DNA of 41,839 nucleotides from an uncultured Clostridia bacterium (lineage in GTDB: Bacteria > Bacillota > Clostridia > Oscillospirales > Acutalibacteraceae). A program made the translations under genes and the position numbers. The stretch lies in assembly GCA_946637545.1 (NCBI GenBank), contig CAMPBI010000002.1:1-41839 (forward strand). Reading direction: 5' to 3'. Below are positions 8,576 to 20,154 of this stretch, in pieces; within the stretch, counting starts at the first letter, position 1, and each line of letters begins with the position of its first letter. The notes under the pieces were generated by a model that worked only from the letters and a program-made list of their open reading frames with translations, was not told where the DNA came from and searched no databases.

Positions 8576-10189
8576 ATGAAAAAATATTCCAAAATCACAC
8601 CCGAGGGCAGCAGGGACTACCTCTTTGAAGAGTGCGACGACAGGCGCAAGGTTGAGCGAATCCTCGCCGATTTGTTCAAGGAGAATGATTACCGCAAGGT
8701 AATCACTCCTGCGATTGAATTCTTTGATGTGTTTGAGAGCGACAACACGGGTATTTCGCCCGACGAGATGTTCAAGCTAACTGACTCAAAGGGAAGAACC
8801 ACCGTTCTCCGTCCCGACAATACTATGCCCATCGCCCGTATGGTGGCAACAAGGCTTGGCGGCGAAAACCTGCCGGTAAGACTGTACTATAATCAAAATG
8901 TGTTTGTTCGGGGCAAGGACCTGTATGGCGTTCCCAACGAGATTGCACAGAGTGGCGTTGAGCTTATCGGCGACGGCTCTATGGAAGCCGATGTGGAGGT
9001 CATTTCGATGGCTGCGCAGTGCCTTCAGCGTTGCGACTTCAACTCGTTCAAGATTGAAATAGGCAATGCCGCATTCTTCGGCGCAATTCTTAAGAATATG
9101 GATGTCGACGCCGAAACAAAAAGCAGCATCTGCAAGCTCATTGAGGGCAAAAACTATGCGGCGCTCGGTGACCTGCTCGACAGACTCGGCGACTCTGCCG
9201 AAACAAGAATTATTCGCAAACTGCCGCGTCTTTTCGGCGGAGCAGAGGTCATCGCAGAGGCGAAAAAGCTTTACTCCGACAAGGCGGCTTCAAACGCGCT
9301 TGATTATCTTGATAAGGTCTACACTGCGCTTTGTGACGCAGGACTCAAGGACAGCATTATGCTTGACCTCGGGCTTGTAAACCGTTCAAATTATTACACA
9401 GGTGTGATTTTCCACGGCTATGCGCAGGGCTCGGGGCTCACAGTTCTTTCGGGCGGCAGGTACGACAATCTGCTCGGTGAATTCGGTATGCAGGCGCCTG
9501 CAATCGGATTTGCTGTCGAGGTTTCGGCGCTTTGCGAGGCTATGCGTGAGGTTATCAATGTTGAGCGTCCCATCAGAATTGCGCTTACAAAGGGCAGACT
9601 TGAAAAAAGCTCTGTTTCGCTTTTCAAAACAATGGGGCTCGACACAAAGGAACTTGAAAATAAAGGCAGACGCCTTATTCTTCCTGTTGACAAATATGAG
9701 GCGGTGCTTTCAAAAGCGCCCGACGTTATCACTTATGTTGAACACGGCGTTTGTGACATCGGCATTGTCGGCAAGGATACAATTGTTGAGCACGGCTCGT
9801 CGTTTTACGAGGTGCTTGACCTCAATATCGGCAAGTGCTGTTTTGCGCTTGCATGCCCGAAGGGTACTGACTTTTTCTCGGGCTATAAAAGAAAGGTTGT
9901 TGCGTCAAAATATCCCAAGGTTGCAAAGGAATTTTTTGAGAGCAAGGGTATGGACGTCGCTGTAATCAAGATTGAAGGCAGCGTTGAGCTTGCACCGCTT
10001 CTCGGACTTGCAGACGGCATTGTGGATATTGTAGAAACAGGCTCAACACTTAAGGAAAACGGACTTGAGGTCGTTGAAAAGATACTACCGATTTCGGCAA
10101 GGGTTATTGTGAATATGGCGTCGATGAAGCTGCGAAAGGCAGAGATTGAGGCGTTTTTAAATGACCTTGAGCTTGCCGCACAGGTCTGA
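8576..10189 (+). CDS. hisZG: HisZ-HisG fusion: ATP phosphoribosyltransferase regulatory and catalytic domains in one ORF
   Basis: N-term HisRS-like (TPEGSRDYLFEE, VLRPDNTMPIARM, ALGLVNRSNYYTGVIF-type); C-term short-form HisG (IRIALTKGRLEKSS, DIGIVGKDTIVEHG, DIVETGSTLKENGLEVVE). Confidence 0.95.
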   Translation: MKKYSKITPEGSRDYLFEECDDRRKVERILADLFKENDYRKVITPAIEFFDVFESDNTGISPDEMFKLTDSKGRTTVLRPDNTMPIARMVATRLGGENLPVRLYYNQNVFVRGKDLYGVPNEIAQSGVELIGDGSMEADVEVISMAAQCLQRCDFNSFKIEIGNAAFFGAILKNMDVDAETKSSICKLIEGKNYAALGDLLDRLGDSAETRIIRKLPRLFGGAEVIAEAKKLYSDKAASNALDYLDKVYTALCDAGLKDSIMLDLGLVNRSNYYTGVIFHGYAQGSGLTVLSGGRYDNLLGEFGMQAPAIGFAVEVSALCEAMREVINVERPIRIALTKGRLEKSSVSLFKTMGLDTKELENKGRRLILPVDKYEAVLSKAPDVITYVEHGVCDIGIVGKDTIVEHGSSFYEVLDLNIGKCCFALACPKGTDFFSGYKRKVVASKYPKVAKEFFESKGMDVAVIKIEGSVELAPLLGLADGIVDIVETGSTLKENGLEVVEKILPISARVIVNMASMKLRKAEIEAFLNDLELAAQV

Positions 10190-10204
10190 TAAGGAGGCAA
10201 AGTT

Positions 10205-11488
10205 ATGAAAATTACAAAGGCTAACGGTAAAGCCGAATATGCTGTTATTGAAAAGCTCAAGCAGCGTGCAGGCGAAACCGACCAGAAGATAGTTGATATT
10301 GTTTCAACTATTATCAAAGAGGTAAAGGAAAACGGCGACGACGCTGTTCGCGAGTACACTGTTCGTTTTGACGGCGGCGTTCCCAAAAAGACCGTTGTTG
10401 AAAAGGACGAGCTTTACACTTATCTTTCCGAGGTTGACGACGAGTTCAAGGACGCTCTTATCAGAGCAAAAAAGAATATCAAGCGCTTTCACGGCAGACA
10501 GTCACAGCAGTCGTTTATGACCACTGATGAAACCGGTGTTATTATGGGACAGCGCGTTCGCGGACTTAACCGCGTGGGAATTTATGTTCCCGGCGGCACG
10601 GCTGCATATCCGTCGTCTGTTCTTATGAACGCAATCCCTGCAAAAATTGCAGGCGTAAAAGAAATAATTATGGTGACCCCGCCCGGCAAGGACGGCAAGC
10701 CAAACCCGAATATTATGGCAGCAGCGGCTATCGCAGGCGTTGACAGGGTGTTCCTTGTGGGCGGTGCACAGGCTGTTGCAGCACTTGCTTACGGCACTGA
10801 AAAAATCCCGAAGGTTGACAAAATTGTCGGTCCCGGCAATATCTTTGTTGCTACTGCAAAAAGACTGCTTTACGGCATTGTTGACATTGATATGGTTGCA
10901 GGTCCGAGCGAAATTCTTATTGTTGCCGACAAAACGGCTGACCCGGCGTTCCTCGCTGCTGACCTTATGAGCCAGGCAGAGCACGACAAGCTCGCGTCTG
11001 CAATCCTTCTGACAACCTCGGCAGACCTCGCAAAGCAGACTGTTCACGAGATTGAAAGGCAGGTTAAGCATCTTGAGCGTCAGATGATTATTGAAGAATC
11101 GCTCGATAATTTCGGCGAAATAATTGTATGCGACAGTCTTGAGCAGGCGCTCGAATTTGCAAACGAGCTTGCACCCGAGCATCTGGAGCTTTGCATCAGT
11201 GAGCCGCTCAAGTATATCGGCAAGGTCGACAACGCAGGTTCGGTATTCCTCGGTAACTGGTCGCCCGAGCCGCTCGGTGACTATTATGCAGGACCCAACC
11301 ACGTTCTGCCGACCTCGGGAACGGCAAAATTCTTCTCGCCGCTTTCTGTTGACAGCTTTGTCAAAAAGTCGCAGTTTATTTACTACACCTGCGCAGAGCT
11401 TCGCAACGCGAAGGACGACATCATCACTCTTGCAGAAAGCGAAGGCTTAACGGCTCACGCAAACTCGATTAAAGTACGATTTGAATAA
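10205..11488 (+). CDS. hisD: Histidinol dehydrogenase
   Basis: VPGGTAAYPSSVLMNAIPAKIAGV, GPGNIFVATAKR, AGPSEILIVAD, LPTSGTAKFFSPLSVD. Confidence 0.98.
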   Translation: MKITKANGKAEYAVIEKLKQRAGETDQKIVDIVSTIIKEVKENGDDAVREYTVRFDGGVPKKTVVEKDELYTYLSEVDDEFKDALIRAKKNIKRFHGRQSQQSFMTTDETGVIMGQRVRGLNRVGIYVPGGTAAYPSSVLMNAIPAKIAGVKEIIMVTPPGKDGKPNPNIMAAAAIAGVDRVFLVGGAQAVAALAYGTEKIPKVDKIVGPGNIFVATAKRLLYGIVDIDMVAGPSEILIVADKTADPAFLAADLMSQAEHDKLASAILLTTSADLAKQTVHEIERQVKHLERQMIIEESLDNFGEIIVCDSLEQALEFANELAPEHLELCISEPLKYIGKVDNAGSVFLGNWSPEPLGDYYAGPNHVLPTSGTAKFFSPLSVDSFVKKSQFIYYTCAELRNAKDDIITLAESEGLTAHANSIKVRFE

Positions 11489-11498
11489 GGTGAATCAT

Positions 11499-12077
11499 AT
11501 GAGAAACGCAACAGTTGAACGAAAAACAAAGGAAACACAGATAAAAATCTCGTTATGTCTTGACGGCGGCGAAGTCAAAGTCAACACGGGAATCGGATTT
11601 TTTGACCATATGCTGACAGCGTTCGGCGTTCACGGCGGATTCGGACTTGACGTTGACGTCAAGGGTGACCTTGAGGTCGACACTCACCACACCGCAGAGG
11701 ATACGGGAATTGTTCTCGGTCAGGCGTTCAGACAGGCGCTTGGCGATAAGGGCGGAATTCAGCGTTACGGCAGCTTTGCCGTTCCTATGGACGAAAGCCT
11801 TGCAAAAGCAATTCTTGATATTTCTAACCGTCCGTTCCTTGTGTTCAACGCAAAGTTTGAGCAGGAGCTCTGCGGCGAGTATGAAACCTGTGTAACAGAG
11901 GAATTCTGGCGTGCATTTGCCGAAAATGCCGGCATTACTCTGCACATTGACGTTCCCTACGGCACAAATGCGCACCATCAGATTGAGGCAATTTTCAAGG
12001 CAGTTGCACACGCTTTAAAGATTGCAGTAAAGCCTAATTCTGACGGCGAGGTGCTCTCTACCAAAGGAGTTCTGTAA
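11499..12077 (+). CDS. hisB: Imidazoleglycerol-phosphate dehydratase (ATG at 11499 preferred over TTG at 11481)
   Basis: TGIGFFDHMLTAFGVHGGF, DTHHTAEDTGIVLG, GTNAHHQIEAIFKA. Confidence 0.97.
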   Translation: MRNATVERKTKETQIKISLCLDGGEVKVNTGIGFFDHMLTAFGVHGGFGLDVDVKGDLEVDTHHTAEDTGIVLGQAFRQALGDKGGIQRYGSFAVPMDESLAKAILDISNRPFLVFNAKFEQELCGEYETCVTEEFWRAFAENAGITLHIDVPYGTNAHHQIEAIFKAVAHALKIAVKPNSDGEVLSTKGVL

Positions 12078-12793
12078 TGATAATTTTTCCCGCAATTGAT
12101 ATAATCGGCGGCAAGCCCGTCCGTCTTTTCAAGGGCGATTTTGCCACCGCCGAGCAGGTTGCCGACGACGCACTCGAAACTGCCGAAGGCTTTGTAAGGG
12201 CTGGTGCCGAGTGGATTCATATGGTTGACCTCGACGGCTCTGTGCAGAAAAAACGCGTAAACAGCAAAACCTTTGTCGACGTCGCAAATCAGACGTCTCT
12301 CAAGGTCGAAATCGGCGGTGGAATCCGCACGATGGACGACATCTGCTACTATGCTGAAAACGGAATAAGCCGAGTTATTCTCGGTTCTGTTGCTCTGAAA
12401 AATCCCGAGCTGGTTCGTGAAGCGGTTAAGGAGTTTGGCGAACTCATCGCAGTCGGCATCGACGCAAAGCACGGCTACGTTGCAACAGAGGGCTGGACCG
12501 AGGGCTCCAAAACGCATTTTATTGACCTTGCAAAAGATATGGAGCAGATGGGCGTTAAAACAATTATTTATACTGATATTTCAAAGGACGGCACACTTTC
12601 CGGACCGAACACCGAACAGCTTTGCGAGCTCAACGGGGCTGTGTCGTGTGACATTACAGCATCCGGCGGCGTTACAAATATCGGCGACATCATAACCCTT
12701 CGCGACCATAAGCTTTACGGCGCAATCTGCGGCAAGTCGATTTATAAGGGCACACTTGATTTGAAAGAGGCAATTGAGGTATGCAGGATTTAG
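12077..12793 (+). CDS. hisA: ProFAR isomerase HisA
   Basis: [45 protein letters not shown]. Confidence 0.95.
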   Translation: MIIFPAIDIIGGKPVRLFKGDFATAEQVADDALETAEGFVRAGAEWIHMVDLDGSVQKKRVNSKTFVDVANQTSLKVEIGGGIRTMDDICYYAENGISRVILGSVALKNPELVREAVKEFGELIAVGIDAKHGYVATEGWTEGSKTHFIDLAKDMEQMGVKTIIYTDISKDGTLSGPNTEQLCELNGAVSCDITASGGVTNIGDIITLRDHKLYGAICGKSIYKGTLDLKEAIEVCRI

Positions 12794-13110
12794 ACAAGTA
12801 TTTTAAAAAATCTGAATTAATCCCCGCGATTGTGCAGGAGGATTCAACCGGCGAGGTGCTTATGCTCGCTTATATGAACAGGGAGTCACTGCAAAAAACG
12901 CTTGAAACGGGCTACACCTGGTTCTGGTCGCGTTCTCGGCAGGAGCTGTGGAACAAGGGTGCAACCTCGGGTCATCTGCAAAAGATAGTTGATATCAAGG
13001 GCGACTGCGACGACGACACGCTTTTAATTCGGGTTATTCAGACGGGCGCTGCCTGTCACACCGGGAATCATTCGTGCTTTTTCAAGGAGATAAAATCATG
13101 GACTATATAA
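12781..13110 (+). CDS. hisI: Phosphoribosyl-AMP cyclohydrolase
   Basis: [57 protein letters not shown]. Confidence 0.97.
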   Translation: MQDLDKYFKKSELIPAIVQEDSTGEVLMLAYMNRESLQKTLETGYTWFWSRSRQELWNKGATSGHLQKIVDIKGDCDDDTLLIRVIQTGAACHTGNHSCFFKEIKSWTI

Positions 13111-13421
13111 GAAACGACTACGAAACTATTCTCGCTCGCCGCGAGGCTAAAGAGGAAGGCTCATACACCTGCTATCTTTTTGAGCAGGGGATTGATAAAA
13201 TCTTGAAGAAGGTCGGCGAAGAGTCAACCGAAATGGTTATTGCCGCAAAAAACGGCGTTAAGGATGAAACTGTCGGCGAAATCTGCGACCTCATCTATCA
13301 CACGCTTGTTATGATGGCTGACCAGGGTATCACAATCGAGGATGTCGAGGCAGTTCTTGCCAAAAGAGCCGAAAAGGCAGGCAATCTCAAAAAATTCCAC
13401 AAGGTAGATAAGAATTCATAA
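13098..13421 (+). CDS. hisE: Phosphoribosyl-ATP pyrophosphatase (ATG at 13098)
   Basis: [31 protein letters not shown]...[14 protein letters not shown]. Confidence 0.95.
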   Translation: MDYIRNDYETILARREAKEEGSYTCYLFEQGIDKILKKVGEESTEMVIAAKNGVKDETVGEICDLIYHTLVMMADQGITIEDVEAVLAKRAEKAGNLKKFHKVDKNS

Positions 13422-15439
13422 TGGCACACAAAAAATGGGTGGTACGCAGTGCTGACAAGGAAAAGGCAACGCTGCTCAGCGAAAAATTCAATATTGACCC
13501 ATTTATCGCATATATGCTCACGGCAAGGGGAATGGACGATGATTTAACAGTTTCAAGTTTTCTTTCAGACTCATACGAAACGGTGTCGCCGTTTCGCTTT
13601 GCCGATATGGAGGAGGCGGCGTTCACCATCGGCGACGCTGTCGATTACGGGGAAAAAATCTGTGTTTACGGCGACTACGATTGCGACGGCGTTACATCAA
13701 CTGCGCTGCTCGTGTCGTACCTTCGCAGCGAGGGCGCGGATGTTTTTGCATATATTCCGGACCGCGAGGGTGAGGGCTATGGGCTAAACAAGGACGCTAT
13801 AAAACAGATAAAAAACGAGGGAGCAGAACTGATTATCACCGTCGACAACGGCATAAGCTCCGTTGACGAAGCGGAGTATATCTACTCACTGGGAATGCGC
13901 CTTGTAATAACCGACCACCACCAGCTTGGCGACAAATTACCCAGAGCTGAAGCAGTTGTCAATCCTCATCGTGAGGATAACGACCTCGAATTTCGCGACT
14001 ACTGCGGGGTTGGCGTTGCGTTCAAGCTTATCTGCGCTATGAACGAGGAGGAAACTGCCGACCTTGTTGACAGATACATCGACCTTGTAGCAATCGGCAC
14101 AATAGCCGACGTCGTTCCTCTTGTTGAGGAAAACAGGGCGTTTGTCAAGCAGGGACTGCACAAAATAAATCACTATCCGCCCCCGGCGCTCGTTCCGTTT
14201 AGGGAAACGGCAAAGGACAGGGAGTTTTCCGCAAACGACATTGCATTTCAGCTTTGTCCGCGAATTAATGCGATGGGCAGAATGGGCAGCGCTATGGAGG
14301 CTGTCGATTTTTTGCTCTGCGAGGATGAGGATGAATGCCGAAAAAAGTATAATCTTCTCACCGAGCAGAACGCAAAGCGACAGTCAGTTGAAAAGGATAT
14401 TCTCGAGTCAATCGAGCAGCAGATAGCCCAAAATCCCTCTCTCGTATCTGACAGGGTGATTGTTATCGCAGGCGAGGGCTACCACCACGGAGTTATAGGA
14501 ATTGTCGCAAGTCATATTCTTGAGCGCTACGGCAAGCCGACATTTATTATAGGAATTGACGATGAGGGCATTGCACGCGGCTCTGCTCGCTCAATAAACG
14601 GCTTTAATATTTATGAGGCAATAGGTGCGTGCAGCAACGATTTAATCAAATTCGGCGGACATCCGCTTGCTGCGGGAATCACGCTCACAGCGGATAAAAT
14701 TGACGATTTCAGACAGCATATTAATGAATTTGCTTACAGTAATTATGACATTATGCCGCCGCAGGAGCTTGTGATTGATTGCAAGCTTTCGCCGCATTAC
14801 ATCAATCTGGAGCTTGTGTCACACATTACGGTTCTTGAGCCTTACGGGGCGGATAATCCAAGCCCCGTTTTCGGCGTATACAATATGACGGTCACTGCAA
14901 TTTCACCCCTTTCAGACGGCAAGCATACACGGCTTGAACTCGAGAAAAAGGGCAAAAAAATCCGAGTTGTAAAATTTTCTGTTTCGCCCGATGAGCTTCC
15001 GTTTTCAGTCGGCGATAGGGTGAACGCCGCTGTCCGCGTGTCAAAAAATCTTTTTGGCGGTAAGGTCTATCTGTCCGTGCAGGCTGTTGATTTGTGTCTG
15101 TTCGGAATTGATGACGACAAGTATTTTAAAGAAAAAAACGACTACGAAATTTACAAGACCAGAGGCGTGGCTGACTCCTCGCTTTATCCCGACAGAGCTG
15201 TCTGCGCCAGGGTGTACAAATTCCTTCGCGCAAACGGCGGATACCGTCACTCGCTCGACGATTTGTATTTCAGATTTCAAAATGAAATGACTTACGGTCA
15301 GCTGATGCACGCCATCAAGGCATTTGTTCAGGCTGGTCTTGTTGAGTATAAAGACAAAATAACTCTTAACACTAATACAGGCAAAGTCGCACTGGAGGAA
15401 ACCCCTGTGCTTAAAGCTTTAAAAGGAAGACTGAATTGA
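13421..15439 (+). CDS. recJ: Single-stranded-DNA-specific exonuclease
   Basis: VYGDYDCDGVTSTALL, TDHHQLGDKLP, PRINAMGRMGSA, GGHPLAAGITL. Confidence 0.95.
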   Translation: MAHKKWVVRSADKEKATLLSEKFNIDPFIAYMLTARGMDDDLTVSSFLSDSYETVSPFRFADMEEAAFTIGDAVDYGEKICVYGDYDCDGVTSTALLVSYLRSEGADVFAYIPDREGEGYGLNKDAIKQIKNEGAELIITVDNGISSVDEAEYIYSLGMRLVITDHHQLGDKLPRAEAVVNPHREDNDLEFRDYCGVGVAFKLICAMNEEETADLVDRYIDLVAIGTIADVVPLVEENRAFVKQGLHKINHYPPPALVPFRETAKDREFSANDIAFQLCPRINAMGRMGSAMEAVDFLLCEDEDECRKKYNLLTEQNAKRQSVEKDILESIEQQIAQNPSLVSDRVIVIAGEGYHHGVIGIVASHILERYGKPTFIIGIDDEGIARGSARSINGFNIYEAIGACSNDLIKFGGHPLAAGITLTADKIDDFRQHINEFAYSNYDIMPPQELVIDCKLSPHYINLELVSHITVLEPYGADNPSPVFGVYNMTVTAISPLSDGKHTRLELEKKGKKIRVVKFSVSPDELPFSVGDRVNAAVRVSKNLFGGKVYLSVQAVDLCLFGIDDDKYFKEKNDYEIYKTRGVADSSLYPDRAVCARVYKFLRANGGYRHSLDDLYFRFQNEMTYGQLMHAIKAFVQAGLVEYKDKITLNTNTGKVALEETPVLKALKGRLN

Positions 15440-17625
15440 GTAACGAAGTAAACAAAACGGAATACAATGACCGATTTGATGAGTTTTTTGAAGAGGTCAA
15501 AAAGAATTCCTATTACGACAGTGAAAAAATTTATAAGGCGTATTCAATAGCTCGCGACGCTCACAAGGACCAGCGCCGCCGCAGCGGTGAGCCGTATATT
15601 ATGCACCCGGTTGCAGTTGCGCAGATTTTGTTTGAAATCGGTATGGATAACGAGTGTATTATCGCTGCGCTCCTTCACGATGTTGTCGAGGACACACAGT
15701 ATACGGTTGACGATATTAAAAAAGAGTTTGGCGACGAGGTTGCGCTGCTCGTTGACGGCGTAACAAAGCTTACTCAGGTGTCGCTTGCAACACGCGAAGA
15801 GGTGCAGGCTGAAAATGTGCGCAAAATGTTCATTGCGATGAACCAGGATGTGCGCGTTGTTATTATCAAGCTTGCGGACAGACTTCATAATATGCGCACA
15901 CTTGAGCATATGCCTCCGCACAAGCAACGCGAAAAATCGCTCGAAACGCTCGAGATTTATGCGCCCATTGCGCACCGTCTCGGTATCCGTGCGTTCAAGG
16001 AGGAGCTTGAGGACCTCGCCGTTCGCTACCTTGACCCCGTTGCGTATAACGAGATTGAAAAATCAATTATGATGAAACGCGAGGAGGGCGAGGCGTTCCT
16101 CAAGGACATCAAGACGCAGCTTGAAGAAAAGCTGTCGCCGCTGATTAAGAATGTCAAAATTACCTCGCGCGTGAAATCCGTTCACGGTATCTTCCGCAAG
16201 GTTTATATCAAGGGCAAAACCTTTGACGAAATATATGATATTTACGCGGTGCGTATTATTGTCGACACAATGATTGACTGCTACAACGTACTTGGCATTG
16301 TGCACGATATGTTCCAGCCGCTTCCGGGCAGATTCAAGGATTACATCTCTACGCCTAAACCGAATATGTATCAGTCGCTGCACACCACTGTACTGTACAA
16401 GGGCGTTCCGTTTGAAATTCAGATTCGCACCAAGGATATGCACAAAACGGCTGAATACGGTATCGCTGCGCATTGGAAATACAAGCTCGGCAAGGGCGGC
16501 AAGGACAAGCTTGACGAGTCGCTCAAGTGGATTAATACTCTTATTGAAAATGAAAACAGCGACGACAAATCCGAAATTATCGCCAATATCAAGGGTGACC
16601 TTTCGATTGACGAAATCTATGTTTTCACACCGCGAGGCGATGTAAAGTGTCTGCCGAAGGGCGCAACCGTTATTGACTTTGCCTATGCGATTCACTCGGC
16701 TGTCGGCAACAGAATGACAGGCGCAAAGGTTGACGGAAGAATAGTTCCGCTTGACACCACACTCAAAACGGGACAGATTGTCGAGGTAATTACCTCAAAT
16801 CAGCAGGGCAAGGGTCCGTCAAGGGACTGGCTCTCAATTGTCAAAACAAGCGAGGCACGCTCCAAAATCCGTTCGTGGTTCAAAAAGGAACGCCGCGAAG
16901 AGAATATTGTCGAGGGCAGAGCGGCAGTAGAACACGAATTCAAAAAGAATTATATCCGTCTCAGCGAGGACGACTACAATAAATTCCTGCTTAAAATTGC
17001 AGAGCGTCAACGGCTTAACAGAATTGACGACTTCTATGCTGCGATAGGCTATGGCGGTATTAATCTCACAAGGCTTATGCCTGCAATCAAGGACGAGTAC
17101 AACCGCATTTATAAAGAAAATAAGGTTGACAAGCCGCAGCTTAAAATCAGTAACGAAAGCAGCAAATCCACCGGCGGTGTTATCGTCGAGGGAATCGACA
17201 ACTGCCTTATAAATATGGCACGCTGCTGCAACCCGCTTCCGGGAGAGCCGATTATCGGCTTTATCACACGCGGCCACGGGCTAACTATTCACCGCCGCGA
17301 TTGCAAAAACGTGCCTTACGATATTGCAAATTCGCCCGAGCCGGACCGCTGGGTTATGGCAAGGTGGGATTCAAATATTAAGGTCGAGGCACGCTCAACG
17401 CTTAATATTTACGCAATTGACCGCGAGGGCGTAGTGCTTGACATCACCACGGCGCTTGCAGGCGCACATATCAAAATCCACGCAATTAACGCCCGTGAGA
17501 TTAACGACGGCAACTGCCTTACCACAATCACGCTTGCAGTCAACGGCAAGGAGCATCTTGACAGCATAATCAAAATGCTTGGCAAGGTACAGGGCGTATA
17601 TCATATTGAAAGAACAGAATTATAA
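15436..17625 (+). CDS. relA: Bifunctional (p)ppGpp synthetase/hydrolase
   Basis: HD domain [11 protein letters not shown], synthetase, TGS ([27 protein letters not shown]) and ACT regions. Confidence 0.97.
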   Translation: MSNEVNKTEYNDRFDEFFEEVKKNSYYDSEKIYKAYSIARDAHKDQRRRSGEPYIMHPVAVAQILFEIGMDNECIIAALLHDVVEDTQYTVDDIKKEFGDEVALLVDGVTKLTQVSLATREEVQAENVRKMFIAMNQDVRVVIIKLADRLHNMRTLEHMPPHKQREKSLETLEIYAPIAHRLGIRAFKEELEDLAVRYLDPVAYNEIEKSIMMKREEGEAFLKDIKTQLEEKLSPLIKNVKITSRVKSVHGIFRKVYIKGKTFDEIYDIYAVRIIVDTMIDCYNVLGIVHDMFQPLPGRFKDYISTPKPNMYQSLHTTVLYKGVPFEIQIRTKDMHKTAEYGIAAHWKYKLGKGGKDKLDESLKWINTLIENENSDDKSEIIANIKGDLSIDEIYVFTPRGDVKCLPKGATVIDFAYAIHSAVGNRMTGAKVDGRIVPLDTTLKTGQIVEVITSNQQGKGPSRDWLSIVKTSEARSKIRSWFKKERREENIVEGRAAVEHEFKKNYIRLSEDDYNKFLLKIAERQRLNRIDDFYAAIGYGGINLTRLMPAIKDEYNRIYKENKVDKPQLKISNESSKSTGGVIVEGIDNCLINMARCCNPLPGEPIIGFITRGHGLTIHRRDCKNVPYDIANSPEPDRWVMARWDSNIKVEARSTLNIYAIDREGVVLDITTALAGAHIKIHAINAREINDGNCLTTITLAVNGKEHLDSIIKMLGKVQGVYHIERTEL

Positions 17626-18074
17626 TGAAAGCAGTTATTCAAAGAGTTAAGTATTCAAATGTAAAAATTGACGGCAAAACTGTCGGCTCCTGCGACAAAG
17701 GGTTTATGATTCTTCTAGGCGTAATTGAGGGCGACACAAAGGAGGATGCTGACAAGCTTGTCAAAAAAATCCCGCATCTGCGTATATTCGAGGACGAAAA
17801 CGGCAAAATGAATTTGTCGTGCCTTGATGTCGGCGGCGAAATGCTTGTTATTTCGCAGTTCACTCTTGCGGCAGACTGCTCGCACGGACGCCGTCCATCT
17901 TTTATCGGCGCAGCAAAGCCCGACAGCGCAATCCCGCTTTACGAATATTTTGTTGAGTCGCTTAAGGCAGCAGGTGTCAGCAGGGTTGAAACGGGTGAAT
18001 TCGGCGCAGATATGAAGGTTGAGCTCGTAAACGACGGTCCGGTCACAATAATTCTTGATTCAAAGGAACTTTAA
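17625..18074 (+). CDS. dtd: D-aminoacyl-tRNA deacylase
   Basis: [35 protein letters not shown]. Confidence 0.97.
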   Translation: MKAVIQRVKYSNVKIDGKTVGSCDKGFMILLGVIEGDTKEDADKLVKKIPHLRIFEDENGKMNLSCLDVGGEMLVISQFTLAADCSHGRRPSFIGAAKPDSAIPLYEYFVESLKAAGVSRVETGEFGADMKVELVNDGPVTIILDSKEL

Positions 18075-18075
18075 T

Positions 18076-18693
18076 ATGTCTGTAAGATATTCAAGCTTTG
18101 GCGATATGGCAAATAACTGCTGCCTTATCGTTGACGATTCCACAAACAAATCAGCGCTGGTTGACTGTACCGAGTACAGCGACAGAATGCTTGAGCTCAT
18201 CGGTGACACCGAGCTTGAGTATATTCTGCTCACTCACGGCCATTATGACCATATCCTCGGTGCAAAGGATGTGCGCGAAAAATTCGGCTGCAAAATTGCT
18301 GTGTCGGCAGAGGATGCGTCAATGCTTACCTCGCCTCGTGATTCGCTTGCCGCATTCAGCGGCGCTGTGCAGAGCAGTGTTCAGCCTGATATTATCCTGC
18401 ACGACGGCGATGTAATTACTCTCGGCGAAACAAAAATCAAGGTTATCAGCACCCCGGGTCACACAAAGGGCAGCGTGTGCTTTGTGTCGGGCGACAGTCT
18501 GTTTTCGGGCGACACACTGTTTCGTATGTCCTGCGGCAGAACTGATTTTCCGGGAGGCTCATGGGAGGAAATGCAGCAGTCGCTCAAAAAGCTGCGCGAG
18601 CTCGACGGAGATATGAAAGTATACACAGGTCACGACAGTATCACAAGTCTTGACTTTGAAAGAAAAAATAATATTTATATGAAAACCGTATGA
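18076..18693 (+). CDS. MBL-fold metallo-hydrolase (glyoxalase II-like)
   Basis: LLTHGHYDHILGAKD, TPGHTKGSVCF, FSGDTLFRMSCGRTDFPGG. Confidence 0.93.
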   Translation: MSVRYSSFGDMANNCCLIVDDSTNKSALVDCTEYSDRMLELIGDTELEYILLTHGHYDHILGAKDVREKFGCKIAVSAEDASMLTSPRDSLAAFSGAVQSSVQPDIILHDGDVITLGETKIKVISTPGHTKGSVCFVSGDSLFSGDTLFRMSCGRTDFPGGSWEEMQQSLKKLRELDGDMKVYTGHDSITSLDFERKNNIYMKTV

Positions 18694-20111
18694 TTTTACA
18701 GAACATCAACCATGACTGCGGCTATCATACGCAAAAGCTGGCAACTATGTTTTTTCCGCTTGAAAAAATTTCTGACAGCGGTGAAAGCGAGATAGCCGTC
18801 ACAACTGAAAAGAACGGTGACAGACTGACTGTCAGCGCGAGGGTGTACTCAAAGGAGCACACCCTTTCTTGCGTGTGCGGTGACGATACTGCACACGATT
18901 TGTCCGTGTTGATGTATCGCGTGTTGAGCGATGTTACAGGATTTGAACCGCCGTGGGGAATACTTTACGGCGTGCGACCTGCCCGGCTTATGCACGCCAC
19001 CGTTGAAAAGCTCGGCGAAAGCGGCGCGATAAAAAAGTTTGAAACTGACCTTGTAAAATCGCAAAAAACAGAACTCGCGCTCGAGGTTATGCGAAAGGAA
19101 AATGAAATAATTTCGCTTTCAAAGGCTAATTCCTATTCACTTTATGTTTCAATTCCTTTTTGCCCCACGCGCTGTGCGTACTGCTCGTTTGTGTCGCACA
19201 GTATCGAAAATGCTGCACAGCTTATTGAGCCGTATGTTGACCTGCTCTGCCGCGAGCTTGAGGAGATTGCTGCGGCTGTAAGGGCGCTTTCGTTACGGCT
19301 TGAGAGTATCTATTTCGGCGGAGGAACACCCACAACGTTGTCTCAAAAGCAGCTTGCAAAACTGTTTTCTGCAATCGAAAATAACTTCGACCTCTCCACA
19401 CTGCGCGAGTACACCGTGGAGGCAGGCAGACCGGACACTGTAACCTTTGAAAAATTGCAGACAATGCGCGATTTTGGGGTAGGACGCATCAGCATTAACC
19501 CGCAGACCTTTAGCGACGAGGTTCGGCGTGCGGCAGGAAGATTTCACACCACAAAGCAGACGCTCGAAGCATTTGACCTTGCACGAAAAGCAGGCTTTGA
19601 CAATATCAATATGGACTTTATCGCAGGGCTTAAGGGCGAGAGCCTTGACTCTTTCAAAAACGGCATAGAAACAGCGGTATCCCTTGGCGCAGAGTCGGTA
19701 ACCGTTCACAACCTGGCACTTAAAAGCGCAGCGTATCTTGTGACTGAAAATGAGTTTTTTGATTTGGGTGAAAAAACTCTTGCAGCCGATATGATTGATT
19801 TTGCATATAGCAAGCTTAAGGCAAACGGATATGCTCCGTATTATATGTATCGCCAGAGCAAGTCGCTCGGCAACCTTGAAAATGTCGGCTATGCAAAGCC
19901 CGGCAGGGAGTGCCTTTACAACATCTTTATGATGGACGAAACTCACAGCGTCTTTGCCGCCGGAGCAGGCGCTGTAACAAAACTCAAGGGCGACTCGTAT
20001 AATAATATCGCAAGGGTGTATAATTATAAATATCCTTATGAGTACATCTCGAATTTTGACGAGATAATCAGGCGCAAGCAAAGGATTTACGACTTTTACA
20101 GTAATATATGA
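18690..20111 (+). CDS. hemZ: HemZ-type coproporphyrinogen III dehydrogenase-like radical SAM protein
   Basis: YVSIPFCPTRCAYCSFVSH (CxxxCxxC), YFGGGTPTTL; follows relA-dtd-MBL. Confidence 0.88.
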   Translation: MILQNINHDCGYHTQKLATMFFPLEKISDSGESEIAVTTEKNGDRLTVSARVYSKEHTLSCVCGDDTAHDLSVLMYRVLSDVTGFEPPWGILYGVRPARLMHATVEKLGESGAIKKFETDLVKSQKTELALEVMRKENEIISLSKANSYSLYVSIPFCPTRCAYCSFVSHSIENAAQLIEPYVDLLCRELEEIAAAVRALSLRLESIYFGGGTPTTLSQKQLAKLFSAIENNFDLSTLREYTVEAGRPDTVTFEKLQTMRDFGVGRISINPQTFSDEVRRAAGRFHTTKQTLEAFDLARKAGFDNINMDFIAGLKGESLDSFKNGIETAVSLGAESVTVHNLALKSAAYLVTENEFFDLGEKTLAADMIDFAYSKLKANGYAPYYMYRQSKSLGNLENVGYAKPGRECLYNIFMMDETHSVFAAGAGAVTKLKGDSYNNIARVYNYKYPYEYISNFDEIIRRKQRIYDFYSNI

Positions 20112-20154
20112 TGTTATAATTACATATTAATAATAATGTATTGTCTTATAACTC

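Noticed and set aside
10502-11302. Long antisense ORF (266 aa) opposite hisD
   Set aside because: Low-complexity Cys/His/Asn-rich translation with no recognisable domain; shadow of the sense codon pattern, as with other antisense ORFs such as 19293-20081 and 16063-16695.
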